Assembly: GCF_009828055.1 (NCBI RefSeq)
Contig: NZ_WTYB01000002.1
Coordinates: 248,001 to 312,000, forward strand
Direction: 5' to 3'
DNA: 64,000 nt
Source: Erythrobacter ramosus
GTDB lineage: Bacteria; Pseudomonadota; Alphaproteobacteria; Sphingomonadales; Sphingomonadaceae
The notes under the pieces were generated by a model. It searched no databases and was not told where the DNA came from. It was given only the letters and a program-made list of their open reading frames with translations. Positions 53,483-61,596 of this stretch are shown in pieces. Both the position numbers and the translations under genes were made by a program. Position 1 is the first letter of the stretch, and each line of letters begins with the position of its first letter.

Positions 53483-54256
53483 ATGGGGATTCTGGATCGG
53501 TTTCGGCTCGATGGCGAGGTGGCGGTGGTCACCGGAGCGGGCAAGGGCATCGGGCGGGCTATCGCGATTGCCTTGGCCGAGGCCGGGGCGGATGTGGTGC
53601 TGGCGTCGCGCACGCAAGCTGATCTTGATGCCGTGGCGGGAGAGATCACCGCTTTGGGCCGCCGCGCCCTACCGCTGGCCACCGATGCGACCGATGGGGC
53701 GGCACTCGATCGCTTGGCCCAGGCAACCATTGCGCAATTCGGGAAGCTGACCATCTGGGTCAACAATGCGGGCGGCATCCCCGATGCCACGCCGCGCTAT
53801 CTCACCCGGACGCCTGAAGAGAACTTCGACGCGCAGATCGCGCTTAATCTCAAAGCGGTGTGGATGGGGGCGAGTGTGGCAGCGCGGCATATGGGCGAGG
53901 GGGGCGGGGCGATCGTCAACATTTCGTCGCGTTCGGCTTTCGGCCCGCAGGTCAAGAACGGGCCCTATGGCGCGGCCAAGGCGGCGGTGAACAGCCTGAC
54001 AAGCACGCTCTCGGTCGAACTTGCGCCCAAGATCAGGGTCAACGCCGTCGCGCCCGGTCCGGTGCCGACCGAGAATTTCGATGAATGCATGGGCACCGAC
54101 ACCGAAGAGAAGCGAGAGAAGTTGCTCGGCATGATTGGCATCCCGCTGGGCCGCTATGGCGACCCAGAGGATATCGCAGCCGCCGTGGTCTTCATGGCCT
54201 CGTCCGCGGCAAGCTGGGTGACGGGGCAATGTCTCTACGTCACCGGCGGCAGGTAA
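53483..54256 (+). CDS. SDR family oxidoreductase with intact active site
   Basis: This 257-aa short-chain dehydrogenase has the cofactor loop TGAGKGIG (residues 17-24), the structural NNAGG, and the active site Ser149 region with Tyr162-Gly-Ala-Ala-Lys166. The C-terminus (VTGQCLYVTGGR) is typical of classical SDRs. The substrate is unknown. The start ATG at 53483 follows CAGGGGG. It lies 10 bp before a second SDR gene and converges with the leucine-dehydrogenase-type gene. Confidence 0.9.
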   Translation: MGILDRFRLDGEVAVVTGAGKGIGRAIAIALAEAGADVVLASRTQADLDAVAGEITALGRRALPLATDATDGAALDRLAQATIAQFGKLTIWVNNAGGIPDATPRYLTRTPEENFDAQIALNLKAVWMGASVAARHMGEGGGAIVNISSRSAFGPQVKNGPYGAAKAAVNSLTSTLSVELAPKIRVNAVAPGPVPTENFDECMGTDTEEKREKLLGMIGIPLGRYGDPEDIAAAVVFMASSAASWVTGQCLYVTGGR

Positions 54257-54266
54257 GGAGGCGGGC

Positions 54267-55055
54267 ATGGATCTCGGCATCGCGGGGCGCAAGGCGCTGG
54301 TGAACGGCGGCAGCGCAGGGATGGGGTACGGAGCGGCGCTGGCACTGGCACGCGAAGGGGTGGAGGTGTTCATTTCAGCGCGCGGGGCCGAACGGTTGGA
54401 GGCGACCTGCAAGGCCATTGCCGCCGAAACCGGCGCCAAGGTTCACGCGCTGGTCGCCGATCACGCCTCGGATGAAGGGCGGGCGACGATCCTCTCTGCC
54501 ATCTCCGATCCCGATATTCTGGTGGCAACCTGCGCGCCGCCGCCCTTCACCGGCGATTTCCGCGCGGTTTCACGCGAGGACTTCGAACGCTCGGTCGCGA
54601 CCGCGCTCTTGAGCCCGATCGATTACATCAAGGCGGTGACAGGCCCGATGGTGGCGCGGCGCTGGGGGCGGATCGTCAATATCAGCACGGGAGCGGCCAA
54701 GTATCCCGCCGCGATGCGGGTGCTGTCCGGCCCGCCGCGCGCGGCGCTGGCGAATTACTGCCATGCAATCTCGAAGGAACTTGCGCCGCACAATGTCACG
54801 ATCAACTCGGTGCTGCCGGGGATGCACCACACGCCGGGGATCGAGGACATTCTGGCACCGCGCGCCGCCGCCAATGGACGCAGCTATGACGAGGAGGTCG
54901 CGGCCTTCGTCAACGCGGTGCGCCTCCCCGCCGGGCGGTTCGGCGATGCCAAGGATCTGGGCGCACTGGTCGCGATGTTTTGCAGCGCGCAGGCGAGCTA
55001 CGTCACGGGCCAATCGCTGGTGGTCGATGGCGGCATTGGCACGTCGACCTTCTAG
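54267..55055 (+). CDS. SDR family protein lacking catalytic Tyr and Lys
   Basis: This 262-aa protein has an SDR fold with a cofactor loop NGGSAGMG, but the catalytic YxxxK is replaced. Alignment to the neighbouring SDR through the shared AA-L/V-x-N and K/V-ELAP positions places Ser154 and Arg158 where Tyr and Lys should be (SGPPR versus YGAAK). The usual Ser region NIST at 139-142 is kept, and a Lys-Tyr pair lies at 145-146. It may bind NAD(P) without classical chemistry, use another mechanism, or work with the adjacent intact SDR. It follows that gene after 10 bp. Confidence 0.85.
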   Translation: MDLGIAGRKALVNGGSAGMGYGAALALAREGVEVFISARGAERLEATCKAIAAETGAKVHALVADHASDEGRATILSAISDPDILVATCAPPPFTGDFRAVSREDFERSVATALLSPIDYIKAVTGPMVARRWGRIVNISTGAAKYPAAMRVLSGPPRAALANYCHAISKELAPHNVTINSVLPGMHHTPGIEDILAPRAAANGRSYDEEVAAFVNAVRLPAGRFGDAKDLGALVAMFCSAQASYVTGQSLVVDGGIGTSTF

Positions 55056-55097
55056 GCAAGCGGGGAACTGCCCTGTGCTGCGCTGTCATGCGCTCTC

Positions 55098-56162
55098 TCA
55101 GGCAGCCTGCGCGCTCGCGGTATAGCCGACTGCGATCCGCGCCTGAGCGAGCGCATTGGCCGCGCGGTGCGGGGCCAAGCTACGCTGCTCGGCATGATCG
55201 AGCACCGCGCGCAGCCGCTCTCCGGTCTGCCCCACCCGGCGCTCGACCTCGGCTCTGCTCCAACCCAGATGTTCGGCGCAGACGTTGATGATGCCGCCGC
55301 TGTTCACGACATAGTCGGGACAATAGAGCACGCCGCGTTTCGCCAGCCGCAGTCCATCGGCATCGCTGGCGAGCACATTATTGGCCGCGCCGCAGACGAT
55401 CTCGGCCTTGAGCCGGACCACCCCGCGTTCGTCCAGGACGCCTCCCAGCGCGCAGGGGGCAAACACATCGCACGGCACATCAAGGATCGCATCGGGGGCG
55501 ACCAATTGCGCATCGAACCGCGCGGCGCAGGCGGCGGCGCGTCCGGGGTCGACGTCGGCCACCACCAGCCGCGCGCCGACGCTCGCCAGCAGTTCGCACA
55601 AATGGGTGCCGACGTGGCCGAGGCCCTGCACGGCGACGGTCGCGCCGGCAAGGCCGCTGCCATGGCGCCGCCTGACGGCTTCCTCCATCGCGCTGAGCAC
55701 GCCGAGCGCTGTCCAGGGCGACGGATCGCCGCCGACCGCGCCTTGCGCTGCGGGAAGGCCCGCGACATGGGCGGTTTCGGTGCGCACCCATTCCATGTCT
55801 GCCACCCCGGTGCCGACATCCTCAGCGGTGAGGTAGCGACCCTCAAGCCGCTCGACCTCGCGCCCGAAGGCGCGGAACAGTGCGGCGCGGTCAAATTTGC
55901 CTTGGGGCAAGCGGATCACCGCCTTGCCGCCGCCCAGCGGCAAATCGGCAAGCGCGTTCTTGTAGGCCATGCCCTCTGCCAGCCGCAGCGCATCGGTCGC
56001 AGCAGCAGCGGCATCGGGATAGCGCCACAAGCGGCAGCCCCCGGCTGCGGGTCCCAAGCGGGTGGAATGGAGCACGATCACGCCTTCAAGCCCGTTGGCG
56101 GGGTCACGCATGACATGGACCGCTTCGGGCGGAGTGCCGGGGCTTTGGTGAAGATGGTGCAT
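55098..56162 (-). CDS. Leu/Glu/Phe/Val dehydrogenase family protein (copy 2)
   Basis: This 354-aa enzyme belongs to the same family as the gene at 10257. Conserved LHSTRLGPAAGGCRLWRY and MAYKNALADLPLGGGKAVI with two lysines are present, and GLGHVGTHL is the NAD loop. Such enzymes interconvert amino acids and 2-oxo acids. It lies 150 bp downstream of an Lrp regulator on the same strand and beside a 2-oxo acid enzyme operon, so amino-acid deamination is likely. AGGAG lies upstream of the ATG at 56162. Confidence 0.9.
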   Translation of the reverse strand: MHHLHQSPGTPPEAVHVMRDPANGLEGVIVLHSTRLGPAAGGCRLWRYPDAAAAATDALRLAEGMAYKNALADLPLGGGKAVIRLPQGKFDRAALFRAFGREVERLEGRYLTAEDVGTGVADMEWVRTETAHVAGLPAAQGAVGGDPSPWTALGVLSAMEEAVRRRHGSGLAGATVAVQGLGHVGTHLCELLASVGARLVVADVDPGRAAACAARFDAQLVAPDAILDVPCDVFAPCALGGVLDERGVVRLKAEIVCGAANNVLASDADGLRLAKRGVLYCPDYVVNSGGIINVCAEHLGWSRAEVERRVGQTGERLRAVLDHAEQRSLAPHRAANALAQARIAVGYTASAQAA

Positions 56163-56312
56163 GGCAAAAGGGCTCCTGATTGGCAGGGGCCATTGTGCAG
56201 TTCTGGCGGGGAAAATCTCACCCAAGATTGCCGACTTGGTCGAATTATCGGTCAGTCCTTGCGGATTTTTCGATCTATCCGGTCAAGTCATCCGGAAGGC
56301 CGAAGTCGACCC

Positions 56313-56795
56313 CTAGTCGAGGGGCAGCGCCGTGGTTGACTTGATCTCTGACAGCGCCACGGTCGAGTTCACTTCCTGCACGCCCGGCAATTGCGACAGG
56401 CGGTTGAAGAACAGTTTTTCATAAGCCTCGATATCGGGCGCGACGATGCGCAGGAGGAAATCGACCGAGCCCATCATCACATAGCATTCGAGCACTTCCG
56501 GCAGATCGCGGATCGCGGCGGCGAATTCGTCGAGATTGGCGCGGCCGTGGGCGTTCAGTTTGACCTGCGCGAAGATCTGCGCGTTCAATCCGACCTTGCG
56601 GCGATCCAGCAGCGCCACGCGGCGCTTGATAAAGCCTTCACGCTCCAGCCGATCGATCCGCCGCCAGCACGGCGAGGCGGACAGACCGACCTTCTCGGCG
56701 ATATCGGCATTGGAGAGCGAGGCGTCTTCCTGCAGCAGCCGCAGGATGCGCTTTTCATAGGCGTCGAGCGGCGCGGAGGGACGCTCTGCGCTCAA
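56313..56795 (-). CDS. Lrp/AsnC family transcription regulator
   Basis: This 160-aa protein has an N-terminal helix-turn-helix (ILRLLQEDASLSNADIAEKV then GLSASPCWRRIDRLEREG) and the C-terminal ligand-binding RAM domain (VMMGSVDFLLRIVAPD). Lrp-type proteins respond to amino acids. The TTG start overlaps the E1-type gene stop by 4 nt, so it is the last gene of that operon and probably its local regulator. The P. putida mdeR-mdeB pair, an Lrp regulator with a 2-oxobutyrate dehydrogenase E1, is a comparable arrangement. Confidence 0.92.
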   Translation of the reverse strand: MSAERPSAPLDAYEKRILRLLQEDASLSNADIAEKVGLSASPCWRRIDRLEREGFIKRRVALLDRRKVGLNAQIFAQVKLNAHGRANLDEFAAAIRDLPEVLECYVMMGSVDFLLRIVAPDIEAYEKLFFNRLSQLPGVQEVNSTVALSEIKSTTALPLD

Positions 56796-59149
56796 TTCAG
56801 GAACAATTCGGCCATGGCATCGATGATGGCTTCGGCATCAAGGCGATAGGTGCGGTAGAGATCGGGCAAGTCGCCGGTCTGACCGAAGCGGTCGGTGCCG
56901 AGCGGGCTGACCCGCTGCCCGCACACGCCGCCTAGCCATGACAGCGCGGCGGGCGACCCGTCGAGGACAGTAACGAGGCCTGCACCGGGGGCAAGCTGGC
57001 CGAGCAGGGTCTCGATGTGGCTCGGCTGACGTGCACTTCCGTTCCAACGTGCAGCTCGCGCAGCAGACCAAGCGCGGTGCAGTCGGTCAGGCGAGGTTAC
57101 AGCGAGTAGGCCGAGGCCGGGGAGGTCGTCCTTCAACGCCTCCCACGCGCTAAGAGCCTCGGGCGCAACCGCCCCGCAGTAGGCGATGGCAGCCGTTGAC
57201 CCCGGTACAGGCTCGCGCAGCCAGTAAGCCCCGGCAAGCGCATCGGCTTCCCAAGCATTGTTGCCGCGCGCTTGTTGTTCGATCTGGCGGGTGGTGAGGC
57301 GCAGATAGACCGAGCTGCCGTCGTCGGCCTGCATGTGGGCAAACGCCCAGCGCATCAGCAAGGCGACCTCATCGGCAAAGGCAGGCTCGAAGCTTTCGAG
57401 GCCCGGCTGGCCCATTCCGATCAGCGGCGTGTTGATCGACTGATGCGCGCCGCCTTCGCCCGCCAAGGTAATGCCCGAAGGCGTGCCCACCAGTAGGAAT
57501 CGCGCGTCCTGATAGCAGCCGTAATTGAGCGCATCGAGGCCGCGGGCGATGAAGGGATCATAGACTGTCCCCACTGGCAGCAGCCGCGTGCCGAAATGCG
57601 GCGCGGCCAGACCCAGCGAGGCGAGCAGCAGGAAGAAGTTGTTCTCGGCAATCCCGAGTTCGATATGCTGGCCAGCGGTGGTCGCGGTCCATTTCTGCGC
57701 GGATGGGATGCGCGCCTTCTGGAACACGTCGGCCAGTTCCTGCCGCCGGAACAGCCCGCGCTGGTTGACGAAGGCGCCAAGGTTGGTGGTCTGTGTCACA
57801 TCGGGCGCGGTTGTCACCAGCCGGTCGGCAAGCGCCTCGTCAGACTTGGCGAGATCGAACAGCACACGCCCGAAGGCAGCCTGCGTTGATTGCACGGCGC
57901 CTTCAGGCACCGGCAGGCGCGCGGGTACGGGGATAGCGGGTGCACGATGTTCTGCCACTTTGCGGGCGATCGGGCTATCTTTCACCAGCGCTTCTAGCCG
58001 CGCGGCGAGATTGTCGCCGAGGCCGGCCCACTTGTCCCACTCCTGACCCGGTTCGATCCCGAGTTCGGCGCGCAGACCTTCGATCTGCGTCGTGTTCATC
58101 ATGCCCGAGTGGTTGTCCTTGTGGCCCGCGAGCGGCAGGCCATAACCCTTGACGGTGTAAGCGATGAATAGCGTCGGGCGGTCGTCGGTCACATTGTCGA
58201 AAGCGTCGATCAGCGTCTCGATGCAATGCCCGCCAAGGTTGGTCATCAACCGGGCGAGCTGCGCATCATCATGCGTGGCCAGCAGTTCGGCCACGCCATT
58301 GGCATCGCCAAGATCGCGCGCGAGCCGCTCGCGCCATGCGGCGCCGCCAAGATAGGTCAGCACCGCGAAATCCGCGTTAGGGCAGTTCTCGATCCAGTCC
58401 TCAAGCGCCTGCCCGCCGGGACGCTTGAATGCCTCGCGCTGCAACCGTCCGTGCTTGAGCGTCACCACCCGCCAGCCGCAGGTCTCGAAGATGTCGTCGA
58501 ACCGGCGGAACATCCGGTCGGCAGTGGTCGCGTCGAGGGACTGGCGGTTGTAGTCGACGATCCACCAGCAGTTGCGCAGATCGTGCTTGTAGCCCTCGAT
58601 CAGGCATTCGTAGATATTGCCTTCGTCCAGCTCGGCGTCGCCCATCAGCGCAATCATCCGGCCGGTGTCGGCCTCGGCCAGCTTGCCGTGCGCGACGAGA
58701 TAATCCTGCACCAGACTGCTAAACGCGGTGACCGCCACGCCGAGACCCACCGAGCCGGTCGAGAAATCGACCGGGATCGTGTCCTTGGTCCGGCTGGGAT
58801 AGGACTGCACACCGCCTAGGCCCCGGAACCGCTCCAGCTTCTCACGGGTCTGTTCGTCCAGCAGGTAGTGGATCGAGTGAAGCACCGGCCCCGCGTGGGG
58901 CTTCACCGCCACTTTGTCCTGCGGGCGCAGTGCGTGGAAATAGAGCGCGGTCATCACCGCCGTGATCGACGCGCAGCTCGCCTGATGCCCGCCGACCTTC
59001 AACCCATCACGCTTTTCGCGCAGGTTGTTTGCATTGTGCACCGTCCACGATGACAGCCAGCGGAGCCGCTGTTCGATTTGGGTGAGCAGGGCGACCTGTT
59101 CGGCCCGCGCAGGGTTCTCGGCGGCGATCAGTGGGGCAGGTGCGTTCAT
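56792..59149 (-). CDS. Transketolase-like / homodimeric 2-oxo acid dehydrogenase E1-type enzyme
   Basis: This 785-aa TPP enzyme has the single-chain layout of AceE-type pyruvate dehydrogenase E1. The N-terminal part has a GDAELDEGNIYECL motif at 170-183 ending in VDYN at about 198-201, the TPP/Mg site. The middle and C-terminal parts show TTAGQHIELGIAENNF, the activating Glu region, and GGAHQSINTPLIGMGQPG. The closest functional class I can suggest is an E1 for pyruvate or 2-oxobutyrate (MdeB-like); it is often annotated simply as transketolase. No E2 or E3 gene lies in this cluster. It overlaps the oxidase gene upstream and the Lrp gene downstream by 4 nt. Confidence 0.85.
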   Translation of the reverse strand: MNAPAPLIAAENPARAEQVALLTQIEQRLRWLSSWTVHNANNLREKRDGLKVGGHQASCASITAVMTALYFHALRPQDKVAVKPHAGPVLHSIHYLLDEQTREKLERFRGLGGVQSYPSRTKDTIPVDFSTGSVGLGVAVTAFSSLVQDYLVAHGKLAEADTGRMIALMGDAELDEGNIYECLIEGYKHDLRNCWWIVDYNRQSLDATTADRMFRRFDDIFETCGWRVVTLKHGRLQREAFKRPGGQALEDWIENCPNADFAVLTYLGGAAWRERLARDLGDANGVAELLATHDDAQLARLMTNLGGHCIETLIDAFDNVTDDRPTLFIAYTVKGYGLPLAGHKDNHSGMMNTTQIEGLRAELGIEPGQEWDKWAGLGDNLAARLEALVKDSPIARKVAEHRAPAIPVPARLPVPEGAVQSTQAAFGRVLFDLAKSDEALADRLVTTAPDVTQTTNLGAFVNQRGLFRRQELADVFQKARIPSAQKWTATTAGQHIELGIAENNFFLLLASLGLAAPHFGTRLLPVGTVYDPFIARGLDALNYGCYQDARFLLVGTPSGITLAGEGGAHQSINTPLIGMGQPGLESFEPAFADEVALLMRWAFAHMQADDGSSVYLRLTTRQIEQQARGNNAWEADALAGAYWLREPVPGSTAAIAYCGAVAPEALSAWEALKDDLPGLGLLAVTSPDRLHRAWSAARAARWNGSARQPSHIETLLGQLAPGAGLVTVLDGSPAALSWLGGVCGQRVSPLGTDRFGQTGDLPDLYRTYRLDAEAIIDAMAELFLN

Positions 59150-60336
59150 GTCAGCTGGCTTCCGGCTAGGCGGCGCGGGTCGAAGGCGGCGATTGCTGCG
59201 GCTGGGCCTTCTATGATCAACCGCACGGCGTGCTCACCCACGGCGGCGGAATGCTTGAAGCCATGGCCCGAACAGGCCGAAACGACTGTGATGCGCTCCG
59301 TTCCATCGAGTGGCCCGATTACGAAGTCGGCATCTGGTGCGCAAGTGTAGAGACACGCGGCCGAGCGTACCGGCGGCAGGGTGAGACCCGGTATCCGCCC
59401 GGCGAGATGATCGCGGTGCATCTCGGCGGCTTCCCCAGCGCGCACCTCGCGGTCCAGCTCATCGGGATCGGCGGTGGCGCGGGTCTGGTTCTCGTCGGCG
59501 ACCTTGACGAGGCCGTGGCCGAGATCATCGGGAATCGGGAAGCCGTAGAAGCTGTCTTCGGCGTGCTTGCCGTGCAGCCAGATGAAGGCGGGTAAGGTGC
59601 CGACCGCGAAGTCCCGCGGGCGCTCGGGCGCGAACCAGTGCAGGACTTGCCGCCGCAGGGTCAGCGGGGCGAGGGCGAGTGTGGGAGCGAGGCTGGGCGT
59701 CCAGGCGCCTGCGGCAAGGATTACATGGTCGGCGTGATAGGTGGTGCCGCCAGCTTGCACCGCTACTCCGCCTGCCGCTTCGCTGATAGCGGTGACCTGC
59801 GCGCCGGTGACGATGCGTGCACCCAGCTTGCGGGCCAAGGTCAGCTGCGCTGCGATGCAGCGTTCGGGATAGACAAAGCCGCCGCCCGGCTCGAAGTAGA
59901 CCAATTCGTCGCCCGAGAGGGCGAATTGTGGGAAGCGACGACGGGTGTCCTCGATGCTCAACACCTCGTGTTCGATCCCATGCGCTTGCGCGGCGGCGAC
60001 CGTGTTGAGCACGAAGCCGCTGCGGCTGTGGTGCATCGCCGCGCCGCCTTCCGCGCCGATGATAAGCACCCCGCAGGTTTCCAGCAGGCGCTCGCCCGTT
60101 TCCTGTTCCAGCTCGCGCCAGATTTCGTGGGAGCGCAAGACCAGCGGGACATAGACCTCACCCTCGCCGATGGCCTGCCGAGTGATGCGGGTCTCTCCGT
60201 GGCTCGATCCCATCGCATGGGGCGGGTCCCAGCGGTCGATCCCGACGGCGCTGATCCCGGCGCGGGCGAGTTGATACAGCGCCGCGCTACCCGCCGCGCC
60301 GAGACCGACGACGATGACGTCCGCAGTGGAGCTCAT
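59146..60336 (-). CDS. FAD-dependent amine oxidase of the monomeric sarcosine/N-methyltryptophan oxidase type
   Basis: This 396-aa flavoprotein starts with the dinucleotide loop VIVVGLGAAGSAALYQLA, then SSHGETRITRQA, and has the C-terminal AACLYTCAPDADFVIG with Cys328, the site of covalent FAD attachment in monomeric sarcosine oxidases, and SGHGFKHSAAVGE. Relatives oxidise N-methyl or secondary amino acids to an aldehyde and amine, with release of peroxide. The substrate here is unknown. Its start overlaps the PLP gene stop by 4 nt and its stop overlaps the E1-type gene. Confidence 0.87.
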   Translation of the reverse strand: MSSTADVIVVGLGAAGSAALYQLARAGISAVGIDRWDPPHAMGSSHGETRITRQAIGEGEVYVPLVLRSHEIWRELEQETGERLLETCGVLIIGAEGGAAMHHSRSGFVLNTVAAAQAHGIEHEVLSIEDTRRRFPQFALSGDELVYFEPGGGFVYPERCIAAQLTLARKLGARIVTGAQVTAISEAAGGVAVQAGGTTYHADHVILAAGAWTPSLAPTLALAPLTLRRQVLHWFAPERPRDFAVGTLPAFIWLHGKHAEDSFYGFPIPDDLGHGLVKVADENQTRATADPDELDREVRAGEAAEMHRDHLAGRIPGLTLPPVRSAACLYTCAPDADFVIGPLDGTERITVVSACSGHGFKHSAAVGEHAVRLIIEGPAAAIAAFDPRRLAGSQLT

Positions 60337-61481
60337 TGGCCCTGTCCGATCGGCTGAAGCGCATCGCACAGCCGGTCGATATCGTGATCGCTAATGTGCA
60401 GATGCGGCGAGATCCGCAGCATTGCGCCGCGCTGGCTGATGTGGATCTGCTGCGCGGCGAGGCGCATGACGATGTCGCTCGTGCCCGGCGGCACCGCTAC
60501 GCCGAGGATGTGCGGCGAGCGTACCTTGGGCGGGGGCAGCGCAAATCCGCTGGCGGCGAGGCGCTCGGCGATGCGGGCGTTGGTTGCGCCGAGGCTCGCG
60601 GCGATCCGTTCCACCCGCCAGTCGAGCAATTGCTCCAGCGCCGCGATCACCACCGGCAGCAGCGCGAAATTGGAGCGCTCGCCCATGTCGAACCGCCGCG
60701 CGCCGGGCTGCGTTTCGTCGCGGTAGTTGACGAGACCGGAGAAGTCCTCCGCCCCAGCGCGCGATGCCCAGACGTGCTCGATAGGCCGGGCGCGATGCCA
60801 TTCGGGCGAGACGTAAGCGAGCGCGACCGAATAGGGGCCTAGCAACCATTTGTAGGTGGCGGCGACCAGAAAATCGGGCTGCACCTGCGAGACCGCAAAC
60901 TGCATCGCGCCGCAAGACTGCGTGAGGTCGAGCGCCAGCCGGGTGCCATTGGCGCGGCACGCCTCGCCGATCCGGACAAGATCGAGCGCGAGGCCGCTCG
61001 CCCAATGGCAATGGGGGAGGGCGGCAATCGCCACGTCGGGCTGAAGCCGCGCAAGCACCGCTGCCGTCCAGTCACCGTCCGCCGGGACAGGGACGGTCTC
61101 GATGGCCGCGCCAACCTGCGAAGCGCGGTCGGCCCAAGGGTAGTAGTTGCTCGGGAATTCCTCGGCGAGCACCAGCACTTTTTGCCCGGGGCCAAGGGGC
61201 AGGGTGCGGGCGGCGAGCTCCAAGCCGTAGCTGGCGGAAGGCATGATCGCGATACATTCGGGATCGGCCCCGATCAGAGCGCCGAACAGGCGGCGCACCT
61301 CCTCGGTCTCAGTGAAGAAGTCGCTCGGTGCGATGCTCCACGGCGCGGACTTGCGCGCTGAGGCGGCGATGCCGGCTGCGGTCGCGGCACGAAGCTGCGG
61401 GCCCATATAGGCGCAGTTGAACCACGCCCGGTCGGCAGGGATGTCGAACAGGTGGCGCTGCGGCGGGATCAGGCTGGACAT
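60333..61481 (-). CDS. Class V aminotransferase family PLP enzyme
   Basis: This 382-aa PLP enzyme has the class V fold with Asp185 in RLALDLTQSCG and the cofactor Lys211 in VAATYKWLLGPY. The family includes cysteine desulfurases, kynureninase-like and isopenicillin-N-epimerase-like enzymes, so the reaction could be transamination, beta-elimination or racemisation. It is the first gene of the operon with the amine oxidase, E1-type enzyme and Lrp regulator. It is divergent from the deacylase gene across a 115-bp region with a long palindrome. Confidence 0.85.
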   Translation of the reverse strand: MSSLIPPQRHLFDIPADRAWFNCAYMGPQLRAATAAGIAASARKSAPWSIAPSDFFTETEEVRRLFGALIGADPECIAIMPSASYGLELAARTLPLGPGQKVLVLAEEFPSNYYPWADRASQVGAAIETVPVPADGDWTAAVLARLQPDVAIAALPHCHWASGLALDLVRIGEACRANGTRLALDLTQSCGAMQFAVSQVQPDFLVAATYKWLLGPYSVALAYVSPEWHRARPIEHVWASRAGAEDFSGLVNYRDETQPGARRFDMGERSNFALLPVVIAALEQLLDWRVERIAASLGATNARIAERLAASGFALPPPKVRSPHILGVAVPPGTSDIVMRLAAQQIHISQRGAMLRISPHLHISDHDIDRLCDALQPIGQGQ

Positions 61482-61517
61482 GCCATCAAGTTAGCGGGCC
61501 AGCGCACCTGCTGCAAC

Positions 61518-61540
61518 AAAACATAACAGAATTATGTTTT
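61518..61540. promoter_or_regulatory. Long palindrome in the divergent promoter of the catabolic cluster
   Basis: AAAACATAA and TTATGTTTT are perfect 9-bp arms around CAGAA. It lies centrally between the divergent starts at 61481 and 61597 (57 bp before the deacylase gene) and is the most A/T-rich part of the gap. It is well placed to bind a dimeric regulator, for example the Lrp protein at 56313, and to control both sides. Confidence 0.7.
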
Positions 61541-61596
61541 CATCCGCGACTGTCCGGCATACAGTCTTGCTTCAACAGGCCAAGGGAGAGGTGGCA

